Shown here one piece after another: positions 7,916-17,833 of a stretch of DNA of 64,000 nucleotides (positions within the stretch are counted from its first letter, which is position 1; each line of letters begins with the position of its first letter). Origin of the DNA: Phymatolithon calcareum. Its lineage: Eukaryota; Rhodophyta; Florideophyceae; Hapalidiales. A model generated the notes under the pieces. The model was not told where the DNA came from. It made no database searches and saw only the letters and a program-made list of their open reading frames with translations. Where the stretch lies: positions 806,001-870,000 of the forward strand of contig OZ345375.1 of NCBI GenBank assembly GCA_977006965.1, given 5' to 3'. Made by a program: the position numbers and the translations under genes.

Positions 7916-9136
7916 ATGGGTCGAGGAAACGCTGTGCTTGACGCTGATGGCATTGGCGGTTCTTGCAGTTCTTGCTCTGAACATTTTTCTCCACTTCTCG
8001 CCGAACTTGAACAAGTGCGTCGGCATGGCGCAGCAGTACAGATGGAGCGGGAAAACCAAGTCAAAAAGAAACAAGGCGTACGTTCGCAGGGTCACCGCAA
8101 AGCACGACGGCAATGGCTGTGGTCCCATGCATTGAGCTCAAGCGGCGAGTGGGTTGGACATGCTCAATGTCTGGCAAAGCTCACAAAGACCAACAAAGAC
8201 ACTCTGGCCAAGTTGCGTCGTTGCTACCTGGAAAAGAGTCGGCAACGGCGCAAATATCCCGCCTGTATGGTGCTGCAAAATGAGACACTGCTGAAAGACT
8301 TGGTTCACAACGACGAGCAGGAGCCTGAGGAGTGGTCATCCCTTGAAGTTCGACGAAAGTGGCTAAACCAGCAAATGGAGGACACAGGGAACCAGCGTAC
8401 TCCAGTTTTTCTACGTGTTGACTCAAGCTCGCCACCATTGCATGGTAACGTGTTCAAAAAGGTTGCCCAGAAGCAAAAGCAGTTCGAACTGTTTAAGATT
8501 TTTGTCAGTGCAAACAGTGTGCCAACTAGACCGCAGCTGCCAGGCAAGACGCGTTATTTCAAACCCACTATCCGAAGAATCCGTCCCCCGGCAAAACTAA
8601 AGGAAAGTGCCAGCGAACTTCAATATGAACGATACCACGTAATGATGCAAGAATCGCTCACGTTTCAGTTCAACGAAAGTCTGAAAGCACACACTCCACC
8701 ACTCCAAACAGTTGGACACGATACCATTTCTCGGTGGCTCAAGCGGTACTTCCCTTTCCACTTTGTATTTCCTTCGCATTCTGATTATTCTGACACCTTC
8801 GTCTTTCTGGAACCTCCATGCTCTGCCTCTCATAGCTTGACGTCTACACCAATGTCCGAGCTTCGAAGTTCGACATCCCTTGAAAATGAACGCCAAGAAC
8901 ATCTGCGAAAAGTATCACCATCATCTTCTGTGCCTCCTATGACCCTGATGCGAAAGCCTACTCATTGGTGCACGCCGCCGCTTATGATCCGAGCACGGCT
9001 CGCTTGCCCCCAATCGGCAAGTGCTGAAACGAAACGGCTCTGTCACGGAAATATCCACCTACAATTGAATTCTCCTCTTCCCACCGTTATTCCAAGTGCT
9101 AGCCCATTTGTCTGGGTTTCCGCTCAAGAAAGATGA
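7916..9136 (+). CDS. MGRG-family ORF, probable mobile-element protein of unknown function
   Basis: The start at 7916 is chosen because the same context, catcatgggtcgaggaaac, begins the copies at 6378 and 17834. The protein starts MGRGNAVLDADGIGGSC, has a possible CxxC pair, a basic region (KKKQGVRSQGHRKARRQW) and a conserved block including LLKDLVHNDEQEPEEWSS, NQQMEDTGNQRTPVFL and RYFKPTIRRIRPPAK. Similarity to the copy at 17834 runs to about 8690 (FQFNESLKA); downstream the frame is Ser/Pro-rich and may be drifted sequence. The part shared by both copies is about 245 aa. An overlapping frame starting at 7938 is hydrophobic at its start and is also open in both copies, so the true frame needs confirmation. 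The upstream array suggests a regulatory leader. I do not recognise the family. Confidence 0.5.
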   Translation: MGRGNAVLDADGIGGSCSSCSEHFSPLLAELEQVRRHGAAVQMERENQVKKKQGVRSQGHRKARRQWLWSHALSSSGEWVGHAQCLAKLTKTNKDTLAKLRRCYLEKSRQRRKYPACMVLQNETLLKDLVHNDEQEPEEWSSLEVRRKWLNQQMEDTGNQRTPVFLRVDSSSPPLHGNVFKKVAQKQKQFELFKIFVSANSVPTRPQLPGKTRYFKPTIRRIRPPAKLKESASELQYERYHVMMQESLTFQFNESLKAHTPPLQTVGHDTISRWLKRYFPFHFVFPSHSDYSDTFVFLEPPCSASHSLTSTPMSELRSSTSLENERQEHLRKVSPSSSVPPMTLMRKPTHWCTPPLMIRARLACPQSASAETKRLCHGNIHLQLNSPLPTVIPSASPFVWVSAQER

Positions 9137-9307
9137 ACTGCCTAGAACTGATTTACTGCAACCCGTGTATCTGCAATCCGACCATTGCTGCAACAGAGGC
9201 GCTCCGACGAGCGTTGTACATGTATAAAAATATCAAAATTTTAAGGTCTATTTCAGCCTGCATTATCGCAATGGAGTGCGTTAGGGCATTAATTTTGGTT
9301 ATATATA

Positions 9308-10167
9308 CAGGGGGGTCGCTATATAGTGCCGGGTTATATAGTGCCATCATCTACTTAGTGCCGCCCATTTTGGGCTGGCACGATTATCATATCAAAGACA
9401 CAGGCTGTGGCTGCTTACAGGGAATCCTGGCCGCCATTCTCCTCTTCGTCTCCTCAGCTCACCATCTTCACGCCGCCGACAGTGATGGGGCACCCAGGGC
9501 AGAAGAGAATGGGGCTGACGCTTCAACAAAAGCATGAAGCACTTCGCATGCTGTCAGCGACGTCATCGAGATGTTTCGTAAACTGAAAGTCAGTTTACCG
9601 AGTGACGACATCCTGAGAGCTGAAATCGATGATGACGTCAGACACGAGGATGTGGAGCATTGGTTTGAGGTTAAAGATGATAAAGACGTTCAAGAGGCGT
9701 TCGTTTCCGATGTTTCGGATCTATTGGAGGAGGTTGTAGCCCAAAGCGCAATAGAACCTGACAATGAAAGCGAAGACGAAGAATTTCTGCGGTTTCCCAT
9801 CTCCCCCAGCTCTCACTGAGCTGCACACCATGTTTCGCCCTCTGCAAGAGTCCGCGTTTTTGTGTAACCTTCCTGACGCTAGTAGTCATCTTCAACGAGC
9901 ATTTCGGGTATTCATAGACTCTATCTGTAAGCAGAAAAATGAGAAGCAGAGACATCTACTTGTCTCAGAGATGTTCAACAAGCGTTCTGAAGATAGAACA
10001 CGCCATTAAAATCGTTCTCCCCGTTCTACGTACAACTTCGTTCGGGGTCACGGCAAACACGCTTACAGTAGTGCGAAACGGTCCCTCAAATTTCATGTAG
10101 TGCGGAACGTAAATAGTGCACACTTTCTTAGTCTGGTTCTTTGTGGAACTATATAGCGACCCCCCTG
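9308..10167 (+). mobile_element. Pogo/Tigger-type DNA transposon, internally deleted
   Basis: Terminal inverted repeats caggggggtcgctatatagt at 9308-9327 and 10148-10167 are flanked by TA on both sides (9306-9307 and 10168-10169), the target duplication of the Tc1/mariner/pogo superfamily. The interior keeps the first codons and the last part of a transposase joined by a large deletion. It could be moved only in trans. Confidence 0.8.
9485..10009 (+). pseudogene. Pogo/Tigger transposase remnant (N-terminus plus C-terminus)
   Basis: 9485-9586 encodes a start like that of pogo/jerky transposases: basic, then GLTLQQKHEALRMLSA, the beginning of the DNA-binding helix-turn-helix. The next frame (9571-9819) resumes in the acidic C-terminal region typical of the family (DDVRHEDVEHWFEVKDD). 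A further shift near 9790 leads to the terminal helices (PPALTELHTMFRPLQES, then KQRHLLVSEMF). The whole catalytic core is missing. Confidence 0.6.
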
Positions 10168-10251
10168 TATATGAATGCATGGATTGCAACTTCCAGAGCT
10201 TAGCAAGCCCATGGGTGGTATCATACTACAGTGAGGCAAAATTATCGAATA

Positions 10252-10281
10252 AAGGGGGGTCCTGCAAATTTTCGGACAGCG
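10252..10281 (+). repeat. Left terminal inverted repeat of pogo-type element
   Basis: Begins AAGGGGGGTCCTGCAAATTT just after a TA and pairs with 12808-12837. Confidence 0.75.
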
Positions 10282-10638
10282 CCCTAATTTTCCAGACATA
10301 TGAAATGTCCATAGAAGTAATCACATTTCGCCATAATGGCCAATTTTGGTGTGTACTCGGCGAAATGCTCCATTTTGGCTTGGCGCCAGGCTTGAAACTT
10401 ATGATGAAATTTAATTCATAATCTGCCCATTGCATTTCCTTGGTACTAAAGCATAGTGCGCCAAATTTTTGGCGCCCAAATCGAAACAGTAACCGCCACA
10501 CTGAACAAAAAGCACGATGTGGATGCTCCGCCGGTCCGTTTCTATTCTTCGATGGGCTACAGGAACAGCGCAATCTCCCGCAGGCCATCATGGTGCGCCC
10601 TGGCACAGCAAAAAGGCGGAAAAGCGAAGAGCCGATGG

Positions 10639-10945
10639 TGTTTGTGGCGTCCAACGCCACTATCATACTCTCTAAGACTAGCTCCCTTCAATTAGCCAGT
10701 ACAGATTTCATTTACAGCAAGCCCTTACAGATAGCATTACAGTCATTACAGTACCGTAGGTTTCAATACGTACTTAGATCACTAAGGATCACTGAAGACA
10801 AACCCTAGACCTGCTGCTTACAGAGCCTTACACCTTACAGATGCTTCCAAGTCATCTTTTGATCCATTGTTTTTCCTATAAAGGTCGGCGCGAAGCGCCG
10901 CCCTCGGCTTTCCGCCAGGGAACAACCCGACCAAGAACAGTGTGC
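10639..10945 (+). promoter_or_regulatory. Promoter/leader with TTACAG repeats and TATA box
   Basis: TTACAG (or close variants) recurs at least six times between about 10715 and 10840. A TATA box (cctataaaggtcggcg) follows at about 10875-10890, and the transposase ATG is at 10998. The same module, with TTACAG boxes, the TATA box and the leader ending gtgcgattcacaacccca, lies upstream of the Fanzor-like ORF on the minus strand (25770-25355). The repeats may be binding sites for a transcription factor or for the transposase (inference). Confidence 0.65.
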
Positions 10946-10997
10946 CATCCTGTGCGATTCACAACCCCACACTGCTGCTGCGGTGCAGCAGAAAGTG

Positions 10998-12502
10998 ATG
11001 ACGTACAGGGCTGCCGCCGCCCGGTTCCAATTGCCGAGGTCAAACATTTGCAACACTGTCGCCCGCGCCGCACGAGCGGCAGATGGACAAAACTCCGGCC
11101 GCGCCGGCCGCCGACCTGCACTGCGGGAGGAGGAGGAAGAGCTGGTGGTCGAGCTGCTCTCTTGGTACTCTGATGCCGGCACGCCATCATCGAGAGGCTA
11201 CCGCTGGAGCGCCGCAACAAGCTGCCGTTCAAGAACAGCATCCCTGGTAAACGCGTCATCCGCGAGTTTTACAAGCGCCATCAGCAGCGCTTGCACTACG
11301 CGCGACCGACGCACCAAGAGACTAAGCGCTACGCTGCTGTCAACGCAGAGGCCCTGAGCACCCACTTCGCTATACTGGGTAAGGTCATCAAGGATAATGA
11401 CATTAACGGGGCCCAGCTGTGGAACCTGGAAGAGACAGGTGGCACACCGGGTCGTGATGTCAGCGGCAACTCGACCATGCGGCGCTTCGCGGACGTGAAA
11501 CTTGCTGATTTCAAGCGCGCGCACAGGGTCACCATGATTCCTGCTGTAAGCGCTGCTGGTGAGTGCGGCCCTCCCCTTTTTGTTTTTAAGGGTGCGATGT
11601 TCCCGTACAGGCAGGTTCTGCGCAACGGCAGCGTTTTTGTTGAGACGTACGCCTCGCTGCTGCCGAGGGACAGCATCGTTTCCGTTCGCGAGAGGGGCGG
11701 CGGAGTTGACAGCGACAACTTCGACAAGTGGGCAGAGCACTTCGTCGAATCCGTGCGCTATCTCACTGCCGATGGCCGCAAAGTCCTGCTGACCTATGAC
11801 GGCTACAGGTCGCACATGTCCCTCCGCGTTCTGGAGCTGCTGCACCGCAACAACGTGATTGCTTATGCCCTTCTTGCGCACACTACCGGCAAAACCCAAC
11901 CGTGCGATGTTGTGCTCTTTGGCGCCTTTAAAAAGGCGTTTAATGAAAGCCTTCAAGACGTCTGCCGCGTGATTGAGTTGGACGTACTGGATACATTTGA
12001 GTTTTGCAGTCTCCTCCGACATTCCTTCGTCCACACATTCACACCAAAGAACATTCTCGCCTCGTTTCGCCGGTCGGGGATCTGGCCCCTGGATGCTACA
12101 AAACTACTCGATGTGCCGCGCCCGCGCTCTCTGGATGATGTCGCTTGCGTCCTCTCTGTGACCGATCTAGAAAAATTAATGGAAGAGAAGCGCGTGATTG
12201 TGCGTGAGGGCGTCATCGATAAGACGGTAACTATTGCCGCACCGGGGTACGTGGACACTAGAAAAGGTGCTGTGCTCACATCAGAACAAGCCCTCATTGC
12301 GGCAATAGACAAGGCGACGCGCGATGAACAGAAGCGGCTGCGTGAGCAGCTGAAAGCGAACAGAAAACACCTTGCGGCTGCGCGGCGGGAACAGAGAGAC
12401 AGAATGCAGATAGAACGATCGGAGAGAGCAAAATTGGCTACACGAGCAAGACTGTGCAATATAGACGTCGCGCAGTACCGCGTGAATGTGTGGTCCATGT
12501 AA
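10998..12502 (+). pseudogene. Pogo/jerky-type DDE transposase, frameshifted
   Basis: It catalyses cut-and-paste transposition. The first frame (10998 to about 11180) holds the helix-turn-helix DNA-binding part (YRAAAARFQLPRSNI, then GRRPALREEEEELVVELL). The catalytic part continues in the -1 frame from 11180 (HAIIERLPLERRNKLPF) to the stop at 12502; a TGA at 11171 in that frame shows the frames are separate. DDE_1 motifs are visible: WNLEETGG where the family has N-x-DETG, LLTYDGYRSHMS for the second acid and TGKTQPCDVVLFGAFKKA for the third. The first catalytic Asp is Glu here. The C-terminus is a basic coiled coil (RDEQKRLREQLKANRKHL). I saw no slippery heptamer at the shift, so a disabling indel is more likely than programmed frameshifting. 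Confidence 0.82.
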
Positions 12503-12807
12503 GAAAGGCGAGCCATTGCGCGGCTTCGGAAGTCTCTGCGGGATGCCGATTCTGTTCTTCCAACTGCTGGCTGAGGTGTAAAAAAGGATTAACATTTTGA
12601 TACTTTGCGTCCGAGTAATTGGGGCGCAAAATTGAGTTTTTTTGAGGACCGGAACGGTTGCCATCCTAATTCCGATGCCACCCAGGAATTGCATCTGCTG
12701 CAATCGATTAGCAAAAAATGATTATCAGCTGGTGACTACGCTTCGATTGGTATAAAAATCGCGATTGTTCGATGTGTTTTTCAATTTTTTTAATTTAAAA
12801 ATATCCA

Positions 12808-12837
12808 ATTTGTCCGAAAATTGCAGGAACCCCCCTT
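12808..12837 (-). repeat. Right terminal inverted repeat of pogo-type element
   Basis: Inverse of 10252-10281, followed by TA at 12838-12839. Confidence 0.75.
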
Positions 12838-12849
12838 TACAATGTAAGA

Positions 12850-13829
12850 ATGTCGTCCAACTTGCTGGTTTAAAGTTGTGCAGGACGTCTTCGTGGAGAG
12901 TGTAGAAGGTGTTTGTGTTTATCGAGGAAAAGGAGCGCGGTATCCGGTACGTGAAGCATGTGTGTACCGGTCCCTTTAATGTGTGTAAGCAAGGTGCTCG
13001 ATTTTGGAAGAGCAGAAAACGGTAATCTGCCGTGCATGAGTTGTTGTCGGTGATGGATGATATGTAAGAAATACTAATCAGTCCGCTCTGCATCTCAGTC
13101 CTTGTGTATCTCCGTAGGACGAGTGGAAGGAGCGAAAACCTATTTTAAGACCATTTAGCCATTGCGTATCACACATCACGAAAGACGCTAAGCCGAGAAG
13201 CGGAGATATTTTGAGTGCCGAGTACTGCCAGGATGTCTAGAAGTGTGTTGTACAAGTGCACAGAGACACGTGTAAACATCCTATCAGGCAATAGTGATAC
13301 ATTCTTACATCCCCCGGTAAGCTTGAGGTACGGAAGACGCGATGTGACGATGAAGCGACGAGAATGCGAAAGCCGAACGGTGCGTAAGAAAGCGACCACG
13401 GAATGTATTGTTGAGGTGAAGCTCGCGCGCATAGCAACTGTATGTAAGCTGGACCGGAGCTGAACCGTAAAAACAAACGTGGCGGAGTAGAAAAGAGCAA
13501 GATGGTACTGCCAGGCACTTGTTGAATGCAGAGACGCAAAGAGATCGTCAGAGCTGGATGCAGATGTGACGAAATTCAACCAAGGCTGTGGAAGACGCAG
13601 TAGAGTGGAAGACATCAAGCAGCGTGAAGAGACGGCATTGCTTTTCGAGGGCAGCTCACTGTACGGACGTGTTCTATGTGTGGCACTGTGCGGGTGTACA
13701 AAGAAGAAGTCCAGTGTCGTGCGCCATTGCGTTGCGGGAATTGCAAGGGTGACAGTGAGTAACGATGATGCGCGCGTCACGGTACATCCCCGGCAAGTAG
13801 CATGACTCTTGAAACCGGCGAACAATCTT
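12850..13829. other. Unassigned sequence between pogo element and Gypsy pol
   Basis: A 218-codon open frame (13169-13825, minus) is Ser/Thr-rich and shows no integrase core motifs. It probably overlaps decayed Gypsy sequence. Nothing else supported. Confidence 0.35.
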
Positions 13830-15958
13830 CACCACGCCGTGATAACGGACATCGCCCGCGTCTGGGTGGATGTGTAGAAACTGTAGGCGATATGCGTAGG
13901 GAATAACAACGCGAACCGAAGCAGAGCTTGGCTGTTGCACAGGAGATCATTGACCACGTCCAAGTTGTGTAGGACCCGCCTCCAGACGGAAGGGCGGATT
14001 GTTCTGCAGACACTGCCGGCTTTTGCGCGAAGTGCAGAAGATGCAAGCCAGTATTGCGGCACGTAACGCGCCGATGCAAATACTAGACAAAGCGGGTCCT
14101 GTAGCTGTGAAAGGGGCTGGGAATCGAATGAGATAGATCGCAGAGGATACTGAACGTGCGGTGCAAAAGCAGGCGGAGAGGGGACTGTCGTGATGGCAGT
14201 GAGGGCATATGGTTGCTCGGGGACGACGTGGTGGGTGCGACGAGAGTCGGAAAGCCTGAGAGGTGCAGAGTAAGGGGCTCTCGAAAGTGCATCGGAGACC
14301 ACGTTCTTTTTCGCAGATACATGAATTGGTCGGAATCGGAAACTTTGAATCTGTAAAGATCAACGACGGAGCTTGGTATTGATGTTCTTCGCGGAACTTA
14401 ACCAGGTAAGCGATTGTGCTTATGTGAACCACACAAATGTGCGGCCGCATAGATACACGAGCAGTTTGCGCAAGGCAAATACCAGAGCAAAGCACTCTTT
14501 TTCCGGTGTGGTCCAGTCGGTTTCAGCACCTCAGAAGACATAGCTGAGAAACTGCAGGGGACGCAGAACATTGTTGTCATCATACTGTTGAAGCACAACA
14601 CCGACATCGATCTCAGACGCATCCGTGGAGAGGACGAATTCCTTCGAACAGTTGGGATGGGCGAGTACATCTGCAGACGCTAGAAAAGTACGCAACGTGT
14701 TATAAACGTGGTTTCATTTGCCGCTGTCCATGTTAAATCCGAATTTTTTCTTACTAATCGTTGAATAAGCAGTGATATGCTGTCAAAGACCTGAAGAAAA
14801 CGCCGGTAAAATCGAACCATCGCGAGAAATCTCCGAATAGCGGAAACGTCTGCTTTCGTCCCGTTGCTTGTGGTAGGTGACGGAAAGCTAGAAATAGCAG
14901 TCATGATGCGTCGCTGCGGACTGACGCCTTCCGAAGAGACGTGGTGATCCAGGAATGGAACTTCCTGAGCACCAAAGTGGCATTTTGGCAGTTTAAACTG
15001 ACAGTTGACCTTGGAGAGCTGGTCAAAAAGAGGGTCAAGATCAATGAGGTGTTTTCAAACGATGCACTGTACACAATGATATCATCGAGGTGTACCAAAG
15101 CGCAATGAAAGTGCAGAGATCCTAGCACGGAGTCTATGATGCGCTGAAAAAGCGCGGGACCATTGCAGACCCCAAAGGGTAGCCGTGTCCACTGCCAGTG
15201 CCCGCGAGACGACGGGAAGGCTATTTAGGGCGAGATGCTGGATGAAGAGGTAGTTGAAGAAATCCCACGGCTGCGTCCAAGGTAGAAAAGTAGGAAGCAC
15301 CGTGAAGATGGTGCAGTGTATCGTCCAAGCGGGGCAAAGTGTACGCATCTTCCTCCGTTGCAGCGTTTAAACGAAGGTAGTTAAGACAGAATCGGATTCT
15401 ACCGTTTGGTTTAGCAGCAAGGACGATAGGGAAGCTCTAACTAGAGGTGGAGAGCTCGATCAAACCCTTGTGCTGCATGAGTTCAGTGTGCTCGTCGATG
15501 CAACGGTGGACCACTGAGTGGCTCCGACGGGGGGAGCATTTGATTGGCTTTGTAGTACCGGTCTCGATACACACGGCGCGTACATTGACCATGACATCTG
15601 GATAGTCGGGGTTGCTAGCAAACGTAGAGTTGTTGACAAGCAGGAGCTCGGTGAATTGCTGATGCTGTGCAGGGGAGAGATGCTTGGAGAGATTATTCAT
15701 AAGATCCTGTTGTTGCATCCAGGCGCGTTGAGCGTGCAGTAGTGGACGTTTCGGCGGCACAAGCTGGCCGACCGTATCAACATCATCGAGCAGTTCGATG
15801 TGGGCGACTGTCTGAGGAGGGTTGAGAGAAAGTGTTGTAGAGGCATTCGCATACGAGATGTGTCCGAGGGATAGCACGTGTGATGAGCCAGTGGGTAAAA
15901 GCTGCGCAACACGAGCGTTTGCAGGGAGCTTGACTGCTTTGGGGCTCGGATTGTACAT
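13830..15958 (-). pseudogene. Ty3/Gypsy pol, heavily decayed
   Basis: Read on the minus strand in several frames. From the right there is a protease/RT linker (SNPDYPDVMVNVRAVCIETG, then QHKGLIELS). The RT core follows (RIRFCLNYLRLNAATEE, FSTLDAAVGFLQLPLHP, and the catalytic box VHLDDIIVYS near 15070). The RT-connection is at RRFLAMVRFYRRFLQVF. RNase H motifs come next (LSTDASEIDVGVVLQQYD near 14610 and VVSDALSRAP near 14295). An integrase zinc-binding segment with HGVVKIVRRF and THCHPCNSRNA lies near 13750-13850. In-frame stops and shifts occur in every domain. No LTRs were identified. Downstream, 13170-13830 is open in one frame but I could not match it to an integrase core. Confidence 0.8.
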
Positions 15959-16079
15959 AAAGGCGAACAGTTAACTATTTCCAACGCTTTCGAGAAGCGA
16001 TGTAGCCACGTGAACTCCAAAGGCTGTGTATGTTGTAGGGCGCGATTGCATTAGAGCTGAGTGACCAAAATGCCACGAG

Positions 16080-16930
16080 ATAGTGGAATGCGGAAGTGCA
16101 AATTAAACGGAAGTTAGAAATAGGGTACTTTGAACCACGGTCCACCTTGAGATCATGCTCAAGAAACAGCCCGAACTACAAATTTAGTTTCAACTGTGAT
16201 CCATCATACTCATAGGCGTGCTGCACAAAAAGAAGGAAGTGAAATATTAATTTGATCCCCAGTCTGTCATACTCAAGACCGAAGTTGTTCCAGATCGTGC
16301 TGAAGAAAGTGCCGGAAGTTCAGAATTATTTAACCGCTGTCCATCCTACTTATAGCCGTGCTGAAGAAAAAGGCGGAAGCGCAAAATTAGTTACTCGCGG
16401 TCCATCCTACTTTTGTACAGTATGTATGTAAACTGCGTTCTCCTCGATGAGGCTCGCTGTGCGTTATTGCTGAATTATGTTCTACTTAGATTACGACATG
16501 GAGTTATTCCTGCTAGATAACTTGGAAAGAACTCTTCTGGCTGCCGCTCGAAGCACGATTCGATTCCACGCGGAGCAAACGCCGTGGTTGCTCGACCTGC
16601 GAGTCCACGTGGACGGCCAGAAAATTTAGACTGTTTTCTTTACCGCTCTTTTGTCTTCTTTTCACGTATGATGGACTGTAATCCCTCTGTGTCGACGTAC
16701 AAGTATACTGTACAGTATACTATACAGGTTCGTGGTAGAAAAATCCTATCTACAAGCGTGCTGACCATAAAGACGGAAGTGAAATATTAATTTGAACCGC
16801 GGTTTACCTCGAGATCGTGCTGAACAAAAAGCCTGAAGAGAAAATTACAGTATTATAGCGCACTGAACAAAAAGACGGAAGTGAATAATAAATTTGAACC
16901 GCGGTCTGTCATACAGTACAAGTGTGGTGG
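16080..16930. repeat. Third array of the GTGCTGAAGAAAAAG unit, interrupted
   Basis: Degenerate units near 16150, 16219, 16296, 16356, 16756, 16817 and 16860. About 300 bp (16430-16740) of other sequence, including a short ORF, interrupts the array. It leads, through a small inverted-repeat insertion, to the MGRG copy at 17834. Confidence 0.7.
16477..16629 (+). CDS. Short ORF of 50 aa inside the array
   Basis: Starts MFYLDYDMELFLLDNLERTL, continues LLAAARSTIRFHAEQT and ends DGQKI. The composition is protein-like (amphipathic Leu/Ala-rich helix), but no family is recognised. It is possibly the truncated N-terminus of an element protein that inserted into the array. Confidence 0.3.
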   Translation: MFYLDYDMELFLLDNLERTLLAAARSTIRFHAEQTPWLLDLRVHVDGQKI

Positions 16931-16942
16931 TCGACAACGTGG

Positions 16943-17527
16943 ATTGTTTTTGTAGTCGCGAGAAAACTCGAGTTGCGTTCACGTTACGGAAGTAAGAAAA
17001 TGTGAACTTGGACCGATAATTATATAATAGTTTACATGCAATTGAGCATTTTCTCCACTCCTATCAATTTCATTCAAGCTGAGTTCTATTTGACAGATGA
17101 TGTTTCCAATTCGGTCAACCTTCAACTAATAAAATCTGACGCGGGAAAAATAAGTTGGATGCTTAAATTCGATAGATTACTTTGAAGTTATGAGGATTTT
17201 ATAAGTTCTAAATCACTGCATTACTCCTCGGAGAGGAGAAAAAAATAAGTTAGATTTCTAAAGAATATGAAAATGGGAAGAGGAAAAGATAGGTTTTTTC
17301 TAACTTAAATTTTGTTGGGCGGTAAGAACAAAATATGCTCGTTTTTTCCGATAGTTTGATAACGTGAACAGAAAATGACAACAGTTAGGGCATGGACTGC
17401 TTTATTATCATTTCGATTCAAAGTGGTCCAGTTAAAGATTCATTTTTGTATTTTGTCCGGGAACATCCATTGGCGACCAACATGTGCTTTTCAAAACTGC
17501 GTGTTTTCTCGCGTCTACAAAAACAAT
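16943..17527. mobile_element. Small inverted-repeat element (MITE-like), about 585 bp
   Basis: Ends attgtttttgtag + tcgcgagaaaac (16943-16966) and the complement (17504-17527) match with one mismatch. The interior is AT-rich with no ORF. It separates the repeat array from the MGRG copy. A target duplication is not obvious. Confidence 0.6.
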
Positions 17528-17833
17528 TCTTATGTGTGCCGTAAGTCGGGATAATAAGTGTGTAAAAAGTACTCATACCTGACCCTCGTGGGTGCAATAG
17601 TCCCTCGGCCTCCGCCCTGGGGCCCTATTGTACGCACTCGGGCCTGGTACTCTTACGTTTTACTTTCCTTGTTATCGCGGCTTACGGTACACAGCTCCTT
17701 AGTGTTGACTGGCTCAAAAAATGCACGTTTGGCTGACGGTACAGGTTCACTGCAATACTTTACAGCACAGCATTGCAACCTCTCCTTTGTGTTTGCAACG
17801 CCGAAACAATCTTGTCGCTCAAAATCGCCCATC

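Larger units (their letters stand above)
10252..12837 (+). mobile_element. Pogo-type DNA transposon, near full length
   Basis: The terminal inverted repeats aaggggggtcctgcaaattt (from 10252) and its complement (ending 12837) differ only by small indels over about 28 bp. Both are flanked by TA (10250-10251, 12838-12839). The element contains a TATA promoter with TTACAG boxes and a transposase gene with HTH and DDE domains. The 10639-10945 segment is shared with the Fanzor-like element at 25.4-25.8 kb. Confidence 0.8.

Noticed and set aside
10835-11259. Overlapping ORFs antisense to or out of frame with the HTH of the transposase
   Set aside because: The HTH frame (YRAAAARFQLPRS, GRRPALREEEEELV) fits the family; the others are shadows of GC-rich sequence.
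11198-12034. 278-codon minus-strand ORF
   Set aside because: It is antisense to the transposase, whose DDE motifs are clear on the plus strand.
11953-12516. 187-codon minus-strand ORF
   Set aside because: It is also antisense to the transposase gene and has no recognisable domain.
13169-13825. Integrase core of the Gypsy element
   Set aside because: The 218-codon frame has no D..D..E pattern or GPLP/TK motifs of Gypsy integrases; left unassigned.
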